From Bacteroidales bacterium (GTDB lineage Bacteria > Bacteroidota > Bacteroidia > Bacteroidales > UBA3824): a stretch of DNA of 6,613 nt. Positions 5,438-6,613 of this stretch are shown in pieces (within the stretch, counting starts at the first letter, position 1; each line of letters begins with the position of its first letter). Where the stretch lies: assembly GCA_017645985.1 (NCBI GenBank), contig JAGCNK010000001.1:1-6613 (forward strand), in the 5' to 3' direction. The translations under genes were made by a program, and so were the position numbers. Below the pieces are notes generated by a model, which was not told where the DNA came from, searched no databases, and saw only the letters and a program-made list of their open reading frames with translations.

Positions 5438-6613
5438 AGACATTAGCTACATATTTATTCATAGTGATGACTCTGCTGCCGTTTTCAGCATTGTCGCAAG
5501 ATACTGTCAACACCGCGCAGCTGGCTTGTGCGGCTTTGAAAACGCAAAATCTGGAGTATGCCGACAGCTTGGCTGACAAGGCTTTGTCAGAAAAAATCAC
5601 ACCTGCACGTCTTGCGTTGAAAGCCGACATTTTGTACGAGATGCGCCAGTATGCCGAGGCAGCCCGGTATTACACCGCCGCCGATAAGGCTATGGCGGGA
5701 ACATCAAAATTGAAGACCGCCAAATCATACACCCTGGCCGCTATGTACGATTCTGCATTTGCCTCGCTTACAGCGTATTGCAATATTCAAGACAGAGTGT
5801 CGTCCGCCAAGATAGCCGCCGACCCCGATTTTGAGCCGTTGAAATCCGACAGCCGTTGGCAAAATGTTCTTAATCAGCGTGATATAAATCCTTATCAGAA
5901 AGATTTGGAATCGGCAGAACACCTTATTAATACTCACCGCAACGGCGACGCCTTTGTGATACTCAACCAGGTAATCAAAAAACATCCCTCGGCACATCGT
6001 GCGTGGTATCTCCGCGCATCGGCATATTACAACGACGGCAATTTCAAGTCGGCTCTCTCGGATATGGAGCACGCAGTAAAGCTTCGCAGCCGAAACTCGC
6101 TATATCTCAACACAATGGCAGAGATTCTTTTGGCGCAGAATAAGTATTCAAAAGCAGCCGAAACTTGGATTATGGCAATCAAAGCCGATGAGATGGCGGT
6201 AGATGGCTTTCTCGGAGCAGCCAAGTCGCTGTTGAAGTCAAAAGATTACCAAGGTGCTGAAAAATATTCAAGGCTGTATCTGCTTATGTTTCAGAACAAT
6301 GTCGAAGCCGTATCAGTTTTGTCAGAATCGCTAGCCTGTCAGGGCGATTGCGTGTCGGCACTCAGGGTTTTGAACACTATGCCTGCCAAAAACGCCGCAT
6401 TCTACCGTTCCCGTGGCATAATATATTTACAGTCAGAAACATATCAGTTTGCTATCGACGACTTTAACCGCGCCATCGACCTCGACCGCACACTTTTTGA
6501 CATCTATTTACACCGTGGACTAGCCTACTATATGCTTGGCAAAAAAGACGATGCCAAACGAGATTGGAACACTGCTGTTAAGAATCGTGTTTATAAGGCA
6601 AACGACTATTTAG
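5434..6613 (+). CDS. Exported TPR-repeat protein, 3' end outside the window
   Basis: The frame stays open from the ATG at 5434 to the right edge (393 codons, no stop), so the gene is partial. The ATG overlaps the upstream TGA as ATGA, indicating translational coupling with the T9SS substrate. Residues 1-21 form a Sec signal peptide (MKTLATYLFIVMTLLPFSALS, with Q22 next) that lacks a lipobox cysteine, so a soluble periplasmic location is likely. After an N-terminal helical part, residues about 115-146 (ending KIAADPDFEPLKSDSRWQNV) resemble the motif that commonly closes TPR groups. Further TPR units are visible at about 186-218 (AWYLRASAYYNDGNFKSALS), 222-252 (MAEILLAQNKYSKAAETWIM), 323-355 (YRSRGIIYLQSETYQFAIDD) and 356-387 (YLHRGLAYYMLGKKDDAKRD). 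Probably another, degenerate unit lies at 257-320. TPRs bind proteins, so a role in export, anchoring or assembly of the upstream surface protein is an inference from the coupling. No enzymatic motif is visible. Confidence 0.85.
   Translation, partial: MKTLATYLFIVMTLLPFSALSQDTVNTAQLACAALKTQNLEYADSLADKALSEKITPARLALKADILYEMRQYAEAARYYTAADKAMAGTSKLKTAKSYTLAAMYDSAFASLTAYCNIQDRVSSAKIAADPDFEPLKSDSRWQNVLNQRDINPYQKDLESAEHLINTHRNGDAFVILNQVIKKHPSAHRAWYLRASAYYNDGNFKSALSDMEHAVKLRSRNSLYLNTMAEILLAQNKYSKAAETWIMAIKADEMAVDGFLGAAKSLLKSKDYQGAEKYSRLYLLMFQNNVEAVSVLSESLACQGDCVSALRVLNTMPAKNAAFYRSRGIIYLQSETYQFAIDDFNRAIDLDRTLFDIYLHRGLAYYMLGKKDDAKRDWNTAVKNRVYKANDYL

Noticed and set aside
5725..6224. Two overlapping minus-strand open frames of 115 and 65 codons near the right end.
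   Set aside because: They are antisense to the TPR gene, whose signal peptide and repeats are clear. Neither frame resembles a known protein.
1..6613. CRISPR array, tRNA or rRNA genes, insertion sequence ends, prophage genes.
   Set aside because: I found no spaced direct repeats, tRNA-like segment, transposase motif or terminal inverted repeats. The internal repeats seen are protein-level only (SiaB halves, FN3-like domains, TPRs).

Overview
The window looks like a piece of a Bacteroidota chromosome, most likely Bacteroidales. Three signs support this: a type IX secretion system (T9SS) type B sorting domain, no purine-rich Shine-Dalgarno sequences ahead of the genes, and several TAnnTTTG boxes of the Bacteroidetes -7 promoter type. 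The sequence alone does not support a genus. The region is gene-dense, with no gene-free stretch longer than about 130 bases.

Layout. Four genes read leftward on the minus strand. In order of transcription they are a two-domain SiaB-like kinase (1574-2665), a SiaC-like phosphoprotein of the DUF1987 family (1088-1468), ribonuclease Z (100-1023) and the first 25 codons of GMP synthase guaA (running off the left edge at base 1). Two genes read rightward from a 126-bp divergent intergenic region. The first is an 881-residue exported multidomain protein ending in a T9SS type B sorting domain (2792-5437). The second overlaps its stop codon (ATGA) and is an exported TPR-repeat protein that runs off the right edge (5434-6613).

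How the genes work together. rnz (tRNA 3'-end maturation) and guaA (GMP synthesis) are housekeeping genes 23 bp apart and probably cotranscribed. rnz also appears to have its own promoter. The siaB-like and siaC-like genes form a kinase/phosphoprotein switch related to the Pseudomonas SiaB-SiaC pair, but no phosphatase (SiaA) or diguanylate cyclase (SiaD) is present here. The kinase is an internal duplication in which both halves keep the N-box and glycine-box. The rightward pair looks like a translationally coupled cell-surface unit: a large adhesin-like T9SS substrate plus a periplasmic or envelope TPR protein.

The most notable points are the tandem SiaB-like kinase beside SiaC without known output partners, its divergent arrangement with a T9SS surface protein, and the stop/start-overlapping TPR partner of that protein.
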